A stretch of DNA of 64,000 nucleotides from DATCDE01 sp038252405 (GCA_038252405.1 JBBSAJ010000006.1:38599-102598), one strand, 5' to 3'; numbered from the stretch's first letter, positions 28,499 through 37,277 are shown. Made by a program: numbers and translations. The notes: generated by a model from the letters alone, not told the origin.

Positions 28499-29422
28499 AT
28501 GAGTGTCGTGCGGATGCCCGGACCGGACGAGGCGCCGCTGCCCACCCTGTCCGGGCGCCTGGTGGACACCGGCCGGTACCGGCTGCACGTGCGCCGGACG
28601 CCGAACGCGGGCCGCCGGGGCTCGGCCCGAGCGGTGTATGTGCACGGGCTGGCCGGCTCCTCGCTGAACTGGACCGACCTCATGCATCTGCTCGCTCCCG
28701 CGCTGCCCGGGGTCGCGGTCGACCTGCCGGGGTTCGGGCTGTCCGAGGCACCGACGGACCACGACTACTCGCTGGCCGCACATGCGGCGGCGGTGGCCGC
28801 GCTCATCGAGGCGGAGGGCGGCCGGCCGGTCCACCTGTTCGGCAACTCGCTGGGCGGGGCCGTCTCGGTGCGGCTCGCGGTCGAGCGGCCGGACCTGGTG
28901 CGCTCGCTCACGCTCGTCTCGCCGGCGCTGCCGGTGTTCCGGCTGAAGCGGACCAACCTGCACATGCCTCTCATGCTGCTGCCGGGGCTGCCCGGGCTGT
29001 TGTTCCGGCTGCCCCCGGCGTCCACCCCGGACGCCCGCGCCGAGCTGTTCATCAGCCTGTGCTGGGCCGACGAGGGCCGGCTGCACCCCGACCGCCGCGC
29101 CGAGGTCGTCGCCGAGGTACGGCACCGCGAGGGGTTCGAGCACACCGACCGGGCCTACGTGGAGTCGCTGCGCGGCCTCGCGGGTGGGTTCGTGGCCCGG
29201 GGCGAGGGCAACCTGTGGAGCTACGCGGCCCGGGTCGAGCGGCCCACGCTGCTCGTCTTCGGCCGCCGGGACAAGCTGATCGACGTGAGCATCGCCGAGC
29301 GGGCCGCCCGGACCATCCGCGGCGCCGAGCTGGTGGTCATGGACGACGTGGGGCACGTGGCCCAGATGGAGGCACCCGAGGAGGTCGCCCGGCTGGTCCT
29401 CGCCCGCCTCCCCCCTGCATGA
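28499..29422 (+). CDS. Alpha/beta-fold hydrolase
   Basis: The 307-aa hydrolase has the HGLAGSS oxyanion motif, nucleophile elbow GNSLGG (serine at about residue 119), an acid in FGRRDKLID and the histidine in DDVGHVAQME. The substrate is not evident. The start ATG 28499 follows GAGGTCAC. The TGA stop (29420-29422) is part of the TGCATGAAGG arm of the palindromic repeat, so the last residues (PPA) may have been set by repeat insertion. Confidence 0.85.
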   Translation: MSVVRMPGPDEAPLPTLSGRLVDTGRYRLHVRRTPNAGRRGSARAVYVHGLAGSSLNWTDLMHLLAPALPGVAVDLPGFGLSEAPTDHDYSLAAHAAAVAALIEAEGGRPVHLFGNSLGGAVSVRLAVERPDLVRSLTLVSPALPVFRLKRTNLHMPLMLLPGLPGLLFRLPPASTPDARAELFISLCWADEGRLHPDRRAEVVAEVRHREGFEHTDRAYVESLRGLAGGFVARGEGNLWSYAARVERPTLLVFGRRDKLIDVSIAERAARTIRGAELVVMDDVGHVAQMEAPEEVARLVLARLPPA

Positions 29423-29545
29423 AGGTGCCCTTCTGTGCGCATGGCCGCAACAACCGCGCCTTCATGGCCACGCCGAGCGGACGTCGTCCGGCCCTATGAA
29501 GGGTGAGAAGTTGCGGCAGTGCGCACAGAAGGGCACCTTCATGCA
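29416..29545. repeat. Palindromic repeat, full copy 1
   Basis: The 130-bp element lies between two convergent genes. Its outer arms (29416-29441 and 29520-29545) are perfect 26-bp inverted repeats beginning TGCATGAAGGTGCCCTTC. The heptamer ATGAAGG recurs four times in alternating orientation (about 29419, 29459, 29496, 29537), so the element can fold as one long hairpin or as two shorter ones. It shares arms with the copies at 39442, 42673 and 48238. Confidence 0.9.
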
Positions 29546-29550
29546 GAGGG

Positions 29551-31815
29551 TCAGGTGGCGGGGGGTGGGGACGACGGGAGCGGGGCGAACCGGCGCAGCC
29601 GCAGGCTGTTGGTCACCACGAACACCGACGAGAACGCCATGGTGGCCCCCGCGATCAGCGGGTTGAGGAAGCCGGCCGCGGCCAGCGGGATGGCCGCGAC
29701 GTTGTACGCGAAGGCCCAGAACAGGTTGCCCTTGATCGTGCCCAGCGTCCGGCGGGACAGCCGGATCGCGTCGGCCGCCGTGCGCAGGTCGCCCGACACC
29801 AGCGTCAGGTCGCTGGCCTCGATCGCTGCGTCGGTGCCGGTCCCCATGGCGATGCCGAGGTCGGCCGTGGCCAGTGCGGCCGCGTCGTTCACTCCGTCGC
29901 CGACCATGGCGACGGTGCGGCCCTCGGCCTGCAGCCGCCGGACCTCGGCCACCTTGCCCTCGGGCAGCACCTCGGCGACGACCTCGGTGATGCCCAGCTC
30001 GTCCGCGACCGCCTGGGCGGCCCGGGCGTTGTCACCCGTGAGCAGCACCGGGCTGAGCCCCAGCTGGCGCAGCCGGTCCACGGCCTCGCGGCTGGTCGGT
30101 TTGACCGTGTCGGCCACCACGAGGACGCCGGTGACGGCGCCGTCCCAGCCGACCGTGACGGCGGTGCGGCCGTGCGACTCGGCGGCGGCGACGGCCTCGG
30201 CGAGCGGCGCGGGCAGGCGCAGGGCCCACTCCTCGGCCAGCCAGCGGACCCGGCCGGCCACCACGACGTGACCGTCCACCAGCCCGCGGACCCCCAGCCC
30301 GCGGCTGGCCTCGAACGACTCGACGTCCGGCAGGTCGCCGCCCCGCTCGCGGGCGGCTCCGGCGATGGCACTGCCGATGGGGTGCTCGGAGGCGTGCTCC
30401 ACCGCTCCCGCGAGCCGCAGCAGCAGGTCCGGGTCGACCCCGGCTGCCGCCACGACGTCGGTGAGGGCCATCCGTCCGGTGGTGACGGTGCCGGTCTTGT
30501 CCAGGACGACGGTGTCCACCCGGCGGGTGCTCTCGAGCACCTCGGGGCCCTTGATGATGATGCCCAGCTGGGCGCCCCGACCGGTGCCCACGAGCAGCGC
30601 GGTCGGCGTGGCCAGCCCCAGGGCGCACGGACAGGCGATGATCAGCACGGCGACGGCCGCGGTGAACGCGGCGGCCACGGCCACCCCGTGCCCCAGCCAG
30701 TACCCCAGCGTGCCCACCGACACGGTCACCACGACCGGCACGAAGATCGCCGACACCCGGTCGGCGAGGCGCTGGACCGCGGCCTTGCCGCCTTGCGCCT
30801 CGGTGACCAGGCGGCCGATCTGGGCCAGCCGCGTGTCCGCGCCCACCCGGGTGGCCCGCACGACGAGCCGGCCCCCCGCATTGACGGTGGCGCCGGTGAC
30901 CGCGTCCCCGGGGCCGACTTCGACCGGGACGCTCTCGCCCGTCAGCAGGCTGCTGTCGATGGCCGAGCTGCCCTCGGCGACGACGCCGTCGGTGGCCACC
31001 TTCTCCCCCGGCCGGACGACGAACAGGTCCCCGACGGCCAGCCGGTCCACCGGCTCCCGGACCTCGCGGCCGTCACGCAGGACCGCGACGTCCTTGGCGC
31101 CCAGCGAGAGCAGAGCGCGCAGCGCCTCGCCGGAGCTGCGCTTGGCGCGGGCCTCCGCGTAGCGGCCGGCCAGGATGAACGTCGTGACGGCCGCAGCCAC
31201 CTCGAGGTAGATCTCGTCGGTGCCGGAGCCCTGGCGCGGCACCAGGGTGAACGGCATCCGCATGCCGGGCAGGCCGGCGTCGCCCAGGAACAGCGCGTAC
31301 AGCGACCACCCGTAGGCGGCCAGCACGCCGACGCTGATCAGGGTGTCCATGGTGGCCGCCCCGTGGCGCAGGTTCACCCAGGCGGCCCGGTGGAACGGCC
31401 AGGCGCCCCACACCACGACCGGTGAGGCGAGCGCGAGCGCGGCCCACTGCCAGTTGTCGAACTGCAGCACCGGGACCATCGCCATGAGCAGCACGGGCAG
31501 GGTGAGGACGGCCGAGATGAGCAGCCGCTGCCGCAGGGCAGCGGTCTCGTCCTGGCCGGCCGGCGAGCCGCCGCCGTCGTCCGCTGCCGCCGGTAGCTGG
31601 GCGGTGTAGCCGGTGTCCTCGACGGTCTGCACGAGGTCGGCCACGTTGACCGGGCCGCTGACCTGGACCCGCGCCGTCTCGGTGGCGTAGTTGACGGTGG
31701 CGGTCACCCCGGGCATCCGGTTGAGCTTCTTCTCCACCCGGGCCGCGCAGGAGGCGCAGGTCATCCCGCCGATCTCCAGCTGGACGACGGTGGCCGCGGA
31801 GTCGGTGGTGCTCAT
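29551..31815 (-). CDS. copA: Copper-exporting P1B-type ATPase
   Basis: The 754-aa pump has one N-terminal metal-binding domain (GGMTCASC, Cys20 and Cys23), eight membrane segments, the P1B motif CPCALG in helix 6, DKTGTVTTG, GDNARAA and GDGVNDAAAL. It exports Cu(I). ATG 31815 overlaps the stop of the 33-aa ORF (ATGA). With csoR and copZ upstream on the same strand it forms one copper-detoxification operon. The stop lies five bases beyond repeat copy 1. Confidence 0.96.
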   Translation of the reverse strand: MSTTDSAATVVQLEIGGMTCASCAARVEKKLNRMPGVTATVNYATETARVQVSGPVNVADLVQTVEDTGYTAQLPAAADDGGGSPAGQDETAALRQRLLISAVLTLPVLLMAMVPVLQFDNWQWAALALASPVVVWGAWPFHRAAWVNLRHGAATMDTLISVGVLAAYGWSLYALFLGDAGLPGMRMPFTLVPRQGSGTDEIYLEVAAAVTTFILAGRYAEARAKRSSGEALRALLSLGAKDVAVLRDGREVREPVDRLAVGDLFVVRPGEKVATDGVVAEGSSAIDSSLLTGESVPVEVGPGDAVTGATVNAGGRLVVRATRVGADTRLAQIGRLVTEAQGGKAAVQRLADRVSAIFVPVVVTVSVGTLGYWLGHGVAVAAAFTAAVAVLIIACPCALGLATPTALLVGTGRGAQLGIIIKGPEVLESTRRVDTVVLDKTGTVTTGRMALTDVVAAAGVDPDLLLRLAGAVEHASEHPIGSAIAGAARERGGDLPDVESFEASRGLGVRGLVDGHVVVAGRVRWLAEEWALRLPAPLAEAVAAAESHGRTAVTVGWDGAVTGVLVVADTVKPTSREAVDRLRQLGLSPVLLTGDNARAAQAVADELGITEVVAEVLPEGKVAEVRRLQAEGRTVAMVGDGVNDAAALATADLGIAMGTGTDAAIEASDLTLVSGDLRTAADAIRLSRRTLGTIKGNLFWAFAYNVAAIPLAAAGFLNPLIAGATMAFSSVFVVTNSLRLRRFAPLPSSPPPAT

Positions 31816-31913
31816 CGCGTCGCCGCCCCGATCGCATAGGCGCCGACGAAGACCACGGCCAGTAACACGACGAACAGCGCCAGCCGGGCCACGGCGCCCA
31901 GCTGGCCGGTCAC
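31812..31913 (-). CDS. 33-aa single-helix ORF between copZ and copA
   Basis: The ORF reads VTGQLGAVARLALFVVLLAV and continues to GAYAIGAATR, giving one membrane helix with basic ends. Its GTG overlaps the copZ stop and its TGA overlaps the copA ATG, so it is coupled on both sides. It contains a TTA leucine codon, rare in this GC-rich sequence. The helix resembles the N-terminal anchor of the larger membrane proteins that some Actinobacteria encode at this position, so it may be a reduced form. Function is unknown. Confidence 0.6.
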   Translation of the reverse strand: MTGQLGAVARLALFVVLLAVVFVGAYAIGAATR

Positions 31914-32137
31914 AGCGTCTGCGCCGGGGCCGGGCCGACCAGCAGGTAACCCGCTTCGTCGACGGCGTCGCGCAGGCTGGGCTCCTCGACCGGGGCATCG
32001 CTGGTCACGGTGAGCAGGCCGGTGGCGAGCTCGACCTCGGCCGACCGGACGCCGGGGACCGCGGCGACCTCCTGCTGCACGGCGTGCACGCAGTGGTCGC
32101 AGGTCATCCCCGAGACGGTCCAGGTGGTCACGTTCAT
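31910..32137 (-). CDS. copZ: Copper chaperone (heavy-metal-associated domain)
   Basis: The 75-aa protein is a single HMA domain with GMTCDHC (Cys13 and Cys16), the Cu(I) ligands, followed by a typical SAEVELATG strand. It would carry copper to CopA. It sits 23 bp after csoR on the same strand. Confidence 0.93.
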   Translation of the reverse strand: MNVTTWTVSGMTCDHCVHAVQQEVAAVPGVRSAEVELATGLLTVTSDAPVEEPSLRDAVDEAGYLLVGPAPAQTL

Positions 32138-32160
32138 CGCGGTGTTACTCCTTCGTGGGT

Positions 32161-32442
32161 TCAGGAACGGACGAGCCGGGCGATCGCGTCGTTGGCCTCG
32201 CGCAGCTTGGCCTCGGCCTCCGGCCCACCCTTGACAGCGGCCTCGACGACGCAGTGGTTGAGGTGGTCCTCCATGAGGGTCAGCGCGACGACCTGGAGGG
32301 CCTTGGTCGCCGCCGACACCTGGGTGAGGACGTCGATGCAGTAGGTGTCGCTCTCGACCATCTTGTGGATGCCACGCACCTGGCCCTCGATGCGGCGCAG
32401 CCGGGCGAGCACCTGGTCCTTGTCAGCGGTGTAACCGGGCAT
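32161..32442 (-). CDS. csoR: CsoR copper-sensing repressor
   Basis: The 93-aa helical protein has the full copper-sensing triad Cys35 (DTYCIDV), His60 and Cys64 (MEDHLNHC), as in actinobacterial CsoR, so it is the copper type rather than the two-Cys CstR/RcnR types. Copper binding would release it from the operator at 32451-32475. It heads the csoR-copZ-ORF-copA operon. Confidence 0.95.
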   Translation of the reverse strand: MPGYTADKDQVLARLRRIEGQVRGIHKMVESDTYCIDVLTQVSAATKALQVVALTLMEDHLNHCVVEAAVKGGPEAEAKLREANDAIARLVRS

Positions 32443-32450
32443 GGGCTCAG

Positions 32451-32475
32451 GATACCCCTACCCCCCTGGGGTATC
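32451..32475. promoter_or_regulatory. CsoR operator
   Basis: GATACCCC and GGGGTATC flank a 9-bp centre, with TACCCCCCTGGGGTA inside, matching the TACCCC-GGGGTA pattern of CsoR sites. It is 9 bp upstream of the csoR start. Its right end overlaps the stop codon of the phosphatase gene (32474-32476). Confidence 0.75.
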
Positions 32476-33067
32476 AAGCACCGGGCGGGTCGAGGTTCCA
32501 GTGCACGACCACCGGCTGCTCGCGTTCCCAGCCCAGCACCCCGCGGCCGGTCGGACCCAGCAGCAGGGTGCGCCCGACGTCGGCCGGGGCGCCGATCCAG
32601 CGCGCCGCGAGCACCCGCAGTAGGTGCCCGTGGGCGACCAGCAGCACGTCCTGCCCCGCCGCCAGGACCGGCAGGGCCCGACGGCTCACCCGCTCGGCGC
32701 GGCGGGCCACCTGCTCGAGCGACTCGGCCAGGCCGCCGGGGCCGACGGACGCCGTCCAGACCGTCCAGCCCTGGCCCTCGTGCGCACGGATCTCCTCGGC
32801 CGTCCGGCCCTCGAAGGCGCCGTAGTCCCACTCCTGCAGGTCCGTGTCGGTCTGCACCGGGTGGCGCAGGGCCAGCTCGGCGGTGCGACTGGCCCGGAGC
32901 AGCGGGCTGCTGAGGACCAGGCCGAACGGCCGGTCGGCGAGCACCGGGCGCAGCGCCACCGCGGCCGCCTCGCCGTCCGGGGTGAGCTCGACGTCGGTTC
33001 GCCCCGTGTGCCGGCGCTGCGCGCTCCACTGCGTCTCGCCGTGGCGCACGATGACGAGCTCAGCCAC
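32474..33067 (-). CDS. Histidine phosphatase family protein
   Basis: The 197-aa protein has the family motif IVRHGETQWS with the phospho-accepting histidine, a TGRTDVELTPDG block, the EWDYGAFEG acid region and the second catalytic histidine in VAHGHLLR. It belongs to the phosphoglycerate mutase-like branch. GTG 33067 gives the family-type N-terminus; the frame upstream is proline-rich shadow. The start overlaps the end of the RNA methyltransferase gene. Confidence 0.9.
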   Translation of the reverse strand: MAELVIVRHGETQWSAQRRHTGRTDVELTPDGEAAAVALRPVLADRPFGLVLSSPLLRASRTAELALRHPVQTDTDLQEWDYGAFEGRTAEEIRAHEGQGWTVWTASVGPGGLAESLEQVARRAERVSRRALPVLAAGQDVLLVAHGHLLRVLAARWIGAPADVGRTLLLGPTGRGVLGWEREQPVVVHWNLDPPGA

Positions 33068-33863
33068 GGGTGACCTGCCAGAAGGCGACGGCGGCGGCGG
33101 CGGCGACGTTGAGCGAGTCGACACCGCGGGCCATCGGGATCCGCACCCTGCGGTCGCAGGCCGCCATGGTGCCGTCGTCCAGGCCGGGCCCCTCGGCGCC
33201 CAGGACGACGGCGCACCGGCGGGTGTCCTCGGCGGCCAGCCGGTCCAGGTCGACGGCGTCCGGGGCGGGCGTGAGCGCGAGCAGGGTGAACCCCGCGGTG
33301 CGGAGGTCGGCCAGCCCCTGCGGCCAGTGCTCGAAGCGCGCGTAGGGCAGGGTCAGCGCAGCGCCCATCGAGACCCGGACCGACCGTCGGTACAGCGGGT
33401 CGGCGCACAGCGGGTCGAGCAGGACGGCGTCCAGGCCCAGGGCGGCAGCCGCCCGGAACACCGCGCCCACGTTCGTCGGGTTGGTGAACCCCTCGAGCAC
33501 CGCGACGTGCCGGGCGGTGCCGAGCAGGTCAGCCGGCGTCGGCAGCGGCCGGCGCTGCATCGAGGCGAGGGCACCGCGGTGCACGGCGAAGCCGGTGACC
33601 TGCTCGATGACGTCGTCCGCGGCGGTGTAGACGGGGGCGTCGAGCGGGTCGAGGACGTCGGCCAGCCCGGGCAGCCACTTGCGGGCCAGCAGCACCGAGC
33701 GCACGCCGTAGCCGGCCGCGACCGCCCGCCGGACCACCTTCTCGCCCTCGGCGAGGAACAGCCCGCCCACCGGCTCGAGGACCCGGCGCAGCTGCATGTC
33801 GGTGAGCCGGACGTAGTCCGCCAGCCGCGGATCCGCCGGGTCGTCCACCTCGATCCGCTGCAC
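33060..33863 (-). CDS. SpoU-family RNA 2'-O-methyltransferase
   Basis: The 267-aa protein has an N-terminal substrate-binding domain and a SPOUT methyltransferase domain with motifs GFTNPTNVGAVFRAAAALG, VLGAEGPGLDD and IPMARGVDSLNVAAAAAV. The last of these forms the knot that binds S-adenosylmethionine. GTG 33863 is taken as the start; an ATG at 33878 is also possible and would lie inside the half-repeat at 33874. The target RNA is not known; TrmH-like rRNA methylation is likely. Confidence 0.9.
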   Translation of the reverse strand: MQRIEVDDPADPRLADYVRLTDMQLRRVLEPVGGLFLAEGEKVVRRAVAAGYGVRSVLLARKWLPGLADVLDPLDAPVYTAADDVIEQVTGFAVHRGALASMQRRPLPTPADLLGTARHVAVLEGFTNPTNVGAVFRAAAALGLDAVLLDPLCADPLYRRSVRVSMGAALTLPYARFEHWPQGLADLRTAGFTLLALTPAPDAVDLDRLAAEDTRRCAVVLGAEGPGLDDGTMAACDRRVRIPMARGVDSLNVAAAAAVAFWQVTRG

Positions 33864-33873
33864 CCCTCCACTG

Positions 33874-33923
33874 TGCATGATGGGTCCCTGCTGTGCGCAA
33901 CCAGGCACCCAGCGCACCTTCAT
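33874..33923. repeat. Palindromic repeat, half-copy
   Basis: TGCATGATGGGTCCCTGC begins a 26-bp arm (33874-33899) that differs from the copy-2 arm at two positions, and a CCTTCAT follows at about 33917-33923. Only one half of the full element is present. Unlike the full copies it lies between two divergent genes. Confidence 0.75.
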
Positions 33924-33970
33924 CCGGGAGGGGGGTCAAGGAGAGGGGCTACCGGGCCGATCTTCGGGGC

Positions 33971-35059
33971 GTGGGGTGGGCGACGCGCCGGCTGATCCGG
34001 GCTGCGGTTCCGGCGGTGCTGGCCGCGTCCGTCTTCGTGCTGCTCCCGGGCGGGACGGCGGCCGCGGAGAGTCCCGAGCAGGCCCAGGCGGCCGCCGACG
34101 CGGCGGCCCGGGCCGTCGACCAGCTCCGCCCCCAGCTGCAGTCCGCGCTGCGCTCCTACGAGGCCTCGCTGGGCAACCTGGCCACCGACGTCAGCGCCGG
34201 ACTCACCGCCGACCAGCAGGCCCAGGACGCCGCGGACGCGGCCGCCGCGGCCCAGCGCACCCAGACCAACCGGGTCCGGGCGCTGTACATGTCCGGCGGC
34301 AGCGTGGCCGTGCTGGCCAGCCTGCTGGCGGCGACCAGCCCCACCGACCTGCTCAGCCGGCTGGACGCCGTGTCCCGGGTGGTTAGCTCGGACGCCGTCG
34401 CCGCCCGGCGGGCCGACCAGGTCGCGCTGACGGTGCGGGCCGAGGCCGACCGGCAGCTGGCCAAGGCCGAGCGCACGACGGTGACCGCCTCGGACGTCGA
34501 GGCGGCGGCCGTCCGGCTGCAGGACCTGCTGGCCGCCGCCGAGGCCAAGCTGCAGGCGCTGTCCGCCCGGGCGAAGGGCCTGCTCGAGGCCCGGCAGGCC
34601 GCCCAGGCGCTGGCCGCGGCGCAGGCCGAGGCCGAGCGCGCGGGCCTCGCGGCTGCCGCCACCGCGACCGCCCGTGGCGTCCCCGCGGACTACCTGACGC
34701 TGTACCAGGCAGCGGCGACCACCTGCCCCGGCATGGACTGGCACGTGCTGGCCGCCATCGGCCAGGTGGAGTCCGGGCACGGGCGCAGCGTCGGCCCGTC
34801 GTCCGCCGGCGCCGAGGGCCCCATGCAGTTCATGCCGTCGACCTTCGCGGCCTACGCCGTCGACGGGAACAAGGACGGCGTCACCGACATCTGGAACCCC
34901 GCGGACGCGGTCTACTCGGCGGCCCACTACCTGTGCGCCAACGGCGCCGGCCGACCGACCGGGCTGAGCGGCGCGATCTTCCGCTACAACCACGCGGACT
35001 GGTACGTCCAGATGGTGCTGCGGATCGCCGCGCAGCTGACCGCGACCTACCCGGGCTGA
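33971..35059 (+). CDS. Secreted lytic transglycosylase-like protein with coiled coil
   Basis: The 362-aa product has a twin-arginine-rich N-terminus and signal peptide (LIRAAVPAVLAASVFVLLPG, cut near TAAA), a long alanine-rich coiled coil (about residues 30-220), then a C-terminal SLT domain with catalytic glutamate in IGQVESGHGRS, followed by GPMQFMPSTFAAY and FRYNHADWYV. It should cut peptidoglycan outside the cell; the coiled coil resembles that of RipA-type or NlpC/P60 partner proteins. GTG 33971 is a choice by signal-peptide position; the frame is open back to 33893. The end overlaps the convergent SPFH gene. Confidence 0.85.
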   Translation: MGWATRRLIRAAVPAVLAASVFVLLPGGTAAAESPEQAQAAADAAARAVDQLRPQLQSALRSYEASLGNLATDVSAGLTADQQAQDAADAAAAAQRTQTNRVRALYMSGGSVAVLASLLAATSPTDLLSRLDAVSRVVSSDAVAARRADQVALTVRAEADRQLAKAERTTVTASDVEAAAVRLQDLLAAAEAKLQALSARAKGLLEARQAAQALAAAQAEAERAGLAAAATATARGVPADYLTLYQAAATTCPGMDWHVLAAIGQVESGHGRSVGPSSAGAEGPMQFMPSTFAAYAVDGNKDGVTDIWNPADAVYSAAHYLCANGAGRPTGLSGAIFRYNHADWYVQMVLRIAAQLTATYPG

Positions 35060-35997
35060 CCGGTCGGCGGCAGCGCCGGCGGCAGGTCCGCGGCGGCGGC
35101 CGGCTTCGGTGCGTCCGGGGGGATTCGCGAGAAGGCCTGCGCGAGGCTGCCCATCGCCCCGGTCAGCTCGGCCGGGATCACCCACACCTTGTTGGCGTCG
35201 CCCTTGGCGATGTTGGGCAGCGCCTGCAGGTACTGGTAGGCCAGCAGCCGCGGGTCCGGGTCGCCGTCGTGGATCGCCTGGAACACCCGCTGGATCGCCT
35301 GCGCCTCGCCGTCCGCCCGCACCACCGCGGCCTGCGCCTCGCCCTCGGCGCGCAGCACCGCCGACTGCTTCTCGCCCTCGGCCGTGAGGATGGAGGACTG
35401 CTTGAACCCCTCGGCGGTGAGGATCGTCGCGCGCTTCTCCCGCTCGGCGCGCATCTGCTTCTCCATCGAGTCCTTGATGGACGGCGGCGGGTCGATCGCC
35501 TTGAGCTCCACCCGGTTCACCCGGACGCCCCACTTGCCGGTGGCCTCGTCGAGGACGCCGCGCAGCGCGCTGTTGATCTGCTCGCGGGAGGTGAGCGCGT
35601 CCTCCAGGTCGATGCCGCCCACCACGTTGCGCAGCGTGGTGACCGTCAGCTGCTCGATCGCCTGGATGTAGTTGGCGATCTCGTAGCTGGCCGCCTTCGG
35701 GTCGGTCACCTGGAAGTAGATGACCGAGTCGATGTTGACGACCAGGTTGTCCTCAGTGATCACCGGCTGCGGCGGGAAGCTCACCACCTGCTCGCGCAGG
35801 TCGATGAGCGGGCGCAGCCGGTCCACGAACGGCACCAGGATGGTGAGCCCGGGGTTGAGGGTGCGGCTGTACCGGCCGAGCCGCTCGACGACGCCGGCCC
35901 GGGCCTGCGGCACGATCCGGACCGTCTTGGCCAGGGTGACGACGACGGCGAGGAACACCGCAACAACGATGATCAAGGCGATGATGCTGGAACTCAC
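35047..35997 (-). CDS. SPFH/Band 7 membrane protein (stomatin-like)
   Basis: The 316-aa protein has an N-terminal membrane helix (SSIIALIIVVAVFLAVVVTLA) and a Band 7 domain (RAGVVERLGRYSRTLNPGL, PPQPVITEDNLVVNIDSVIYF), then a coiled-coil with repeated TAEGEKQSAVLRAEGEAQA units, ending in a proline-rich tail. Such proteins form membrane microdomain scaffolds and pair with NfeD. GTG 35997 is chosen by the GGAG upstream; GTG 36006, overlapping the nfeD stop, is possible. Confidence 0.92.
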   Translation of the reverse strand: MSSSIIALIIVVAVFLAVVVTLAKTVRIVPQARAGVVERLGRYSRTLNPGLTILVPFVDRLRPLIDLREQVVSFPPQPVITEDNLVVNIDSVIYFQVTDPKAASYEIANYIQAIEQLTVTTLRNVVGGIDLEDALTSREQINSALRGVLDEATGKWGVRVNRVELKAIDPPPSIKDSMEKQMRAEREKRATILTAEGFKQSSILTAEGEKQSAVLRAEGEAQAAVVRADGEAQAIQRVFQAIHDGDPDPRLLAYQYLQALPNIAKGDANKVWVIPAELTGAMGSLAQAFSRIPPDAPKPAAAADLPPALPPTGQPG

Positions 35998-36002
35998 GTG
36001 GC

Positions 36003-36437
36003 TCACATCTCCGATGAGAGGACGACGACGGTGGCGCCGTCGATGCTGATGACGTCGACCATGGCCCCCGGCTCGATGACCGTGGACGGGTCGTAGTTGC
36101 GGGCCGACCAGACCTCGCCCTTGAGCTTGACGCGTCCGTCGTGCCGGTCGACCCGCTCGAGCACGATGGCCTGGCTGCCGACCAGGGCGGCCGTCCCGGT
36201 GCGGGTGTCCGCCGACTGCCGCAGGTGCTTCAGGGCCACCGGTCGGACGACGGCGAGCATCAAGATGGAGACCGCGGCCGCGACGATCGCCTGCGCGACC
36301 AGCGGCGCGCCGAGCGCGGAGGCCAGGCCGCCGGCCACCGCGCCCGCGGCGAGCATGATGAAGACGAGATCCACGGTCGCGATCTCGACCACCCCGAGGA
36401 CCAGGGCCATCAGGAGCCACCAGTACCAGTCCACCAC
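36003..36437 (-). CDS. NfeD-family membrane protein
   Basis: The 144-aa protein has an N-terminal set of membrane helices (WLLMALVLGVVEIATVDLVFIMLAAGAVAGGLAS; AIVAAAVSILMLAVV) and a C-terminal OB-fold domain (TGTAALVGSQAIVLE, GRVKLKGEVWSARN). This is the short NfeD type that partners the SPFH protein, and the two genes are adjacent on the same strand with the stop at the start of the SPFH gene. Confidence 0.92.
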   Translation of the reverse strand: MVDWYWWLLMALVLGVVEIATVDLVFIMLAAGAVAGGLASALGAPLVAQAIVAAAVSILMLAVVRPVALKHLRQSADTRTGTAALVGSQAIVLERVDRHDGRVKLKGEVWSARNYDPSTVIEPGAMVDVISIDGATVVVLSSEM

Positions 36438-36485
36438 TTGACTGTAGGACCTTTCTGCGGTCCCCGTGTGGATCAGTCGGGTGGA

Positions 36486-37277
36486 TCAGTCCGCGAGCCG
36501 GGCCGCGAACCGGCCGCGGTGCCGGTGCACGTCCAGCGGCAGCCCGAACGTCGCGGACAGCGCCTCCGCGTGGACCACGTCCTGGATCGGGCCGGCCGCG
36601 ACGACGCGCCCGGCGCGCAGCAGCAGGGCATGGGTGAAGCCCGGCGGGATCTCCTCGACGTGGTGGGTGACCAGCACGAGCGCGGGTGCGTAGGGGTCGG
36701 CCGCCAGGACGGCCAGCCGGGCCACCAGCTCCTCGCGTCCGGCCAGGTCCAGCCCGGCGGCCGGCTCGTCGAGCAGCAGCAGCTCGGGGTCGACCATCAG
36801 CGCCCGGGCGATCTGCACCCGCTTGCGCTCCCCCTCGGACAGCGTCCCGTAGCGGCGCCGGGCCAGCTGGTCCGCGCCGAGCGCGACGAGCAGCGCGTGC
36901 GCCCTGGAGTCGTCACTGGAGTCGTAGCGCTCGTGCCACCGCCCGACCACGGCGTAGGCCGCCGTGCGCACCACGTCGATCACGGACTCCTCGGGCGGCA
37001 GTCGGTCGGCGAGCGCGGCGCTGGCCAGTCCGATCCGTGGCCGCAGCTCGAACACGTCGACCTTGCCGAGCCGCTCGCCGAGCACCCAGGCCCGCCCGCT
37101 CGTGGGGTGCAGCTGCGTCGAGGCCACCTGCAGCAGGGTGGTCTTCCCGGCCCCGTTGGGTCCCAGTACTACCCAACGGTCGCCCTCCTCGACCGCCCAG
37201 TCCACCCGGTCCAGCAGGGTCGCCTCGCCCCTGCGCACACTGACCGCCCGCAGGTCGAGCGCCGCCGCCACCACCAT
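36486..37277 (-). CDS. ABC transporter ATP-binding protein
   Basis: The 263-aa ATPase shows Walker A GPNGAGKT, signature LSEGERKR (a diverged LSGGQ), Walker B LLLLDEPAAGLD and the switch histidine VTHHVEEIP. No permease gene is adjacent, so its partner is elsewhere or it acts alone; homologues of this type are described as molybdate/iron-like ATPases. The ATG at 37277 is the likely start. Confidence 0.88.
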   Translation of the reverse strand: MVVAAALDLRAVSVRRGEATLLDRVDWAVEEGDRWVVLGPNGAGKTTLLQVASTQLHPTSGRAWVLGERLGKVDVFELRPRIGLASAALADRLPPEESVIDVVRTAAYAVVGRWHERYDSSDDSRAHALLVALGADQLARRRYGTLSEGERKRVQIARALMVDPELLLLDEPAAGLDLAGREELVARLAVLAADPYAPALVLVTHHVEEIPPGFTHALLLRAGRVVAAGPIQDVVHAEALSATFGLPLDVHRHRGRFAARLAD

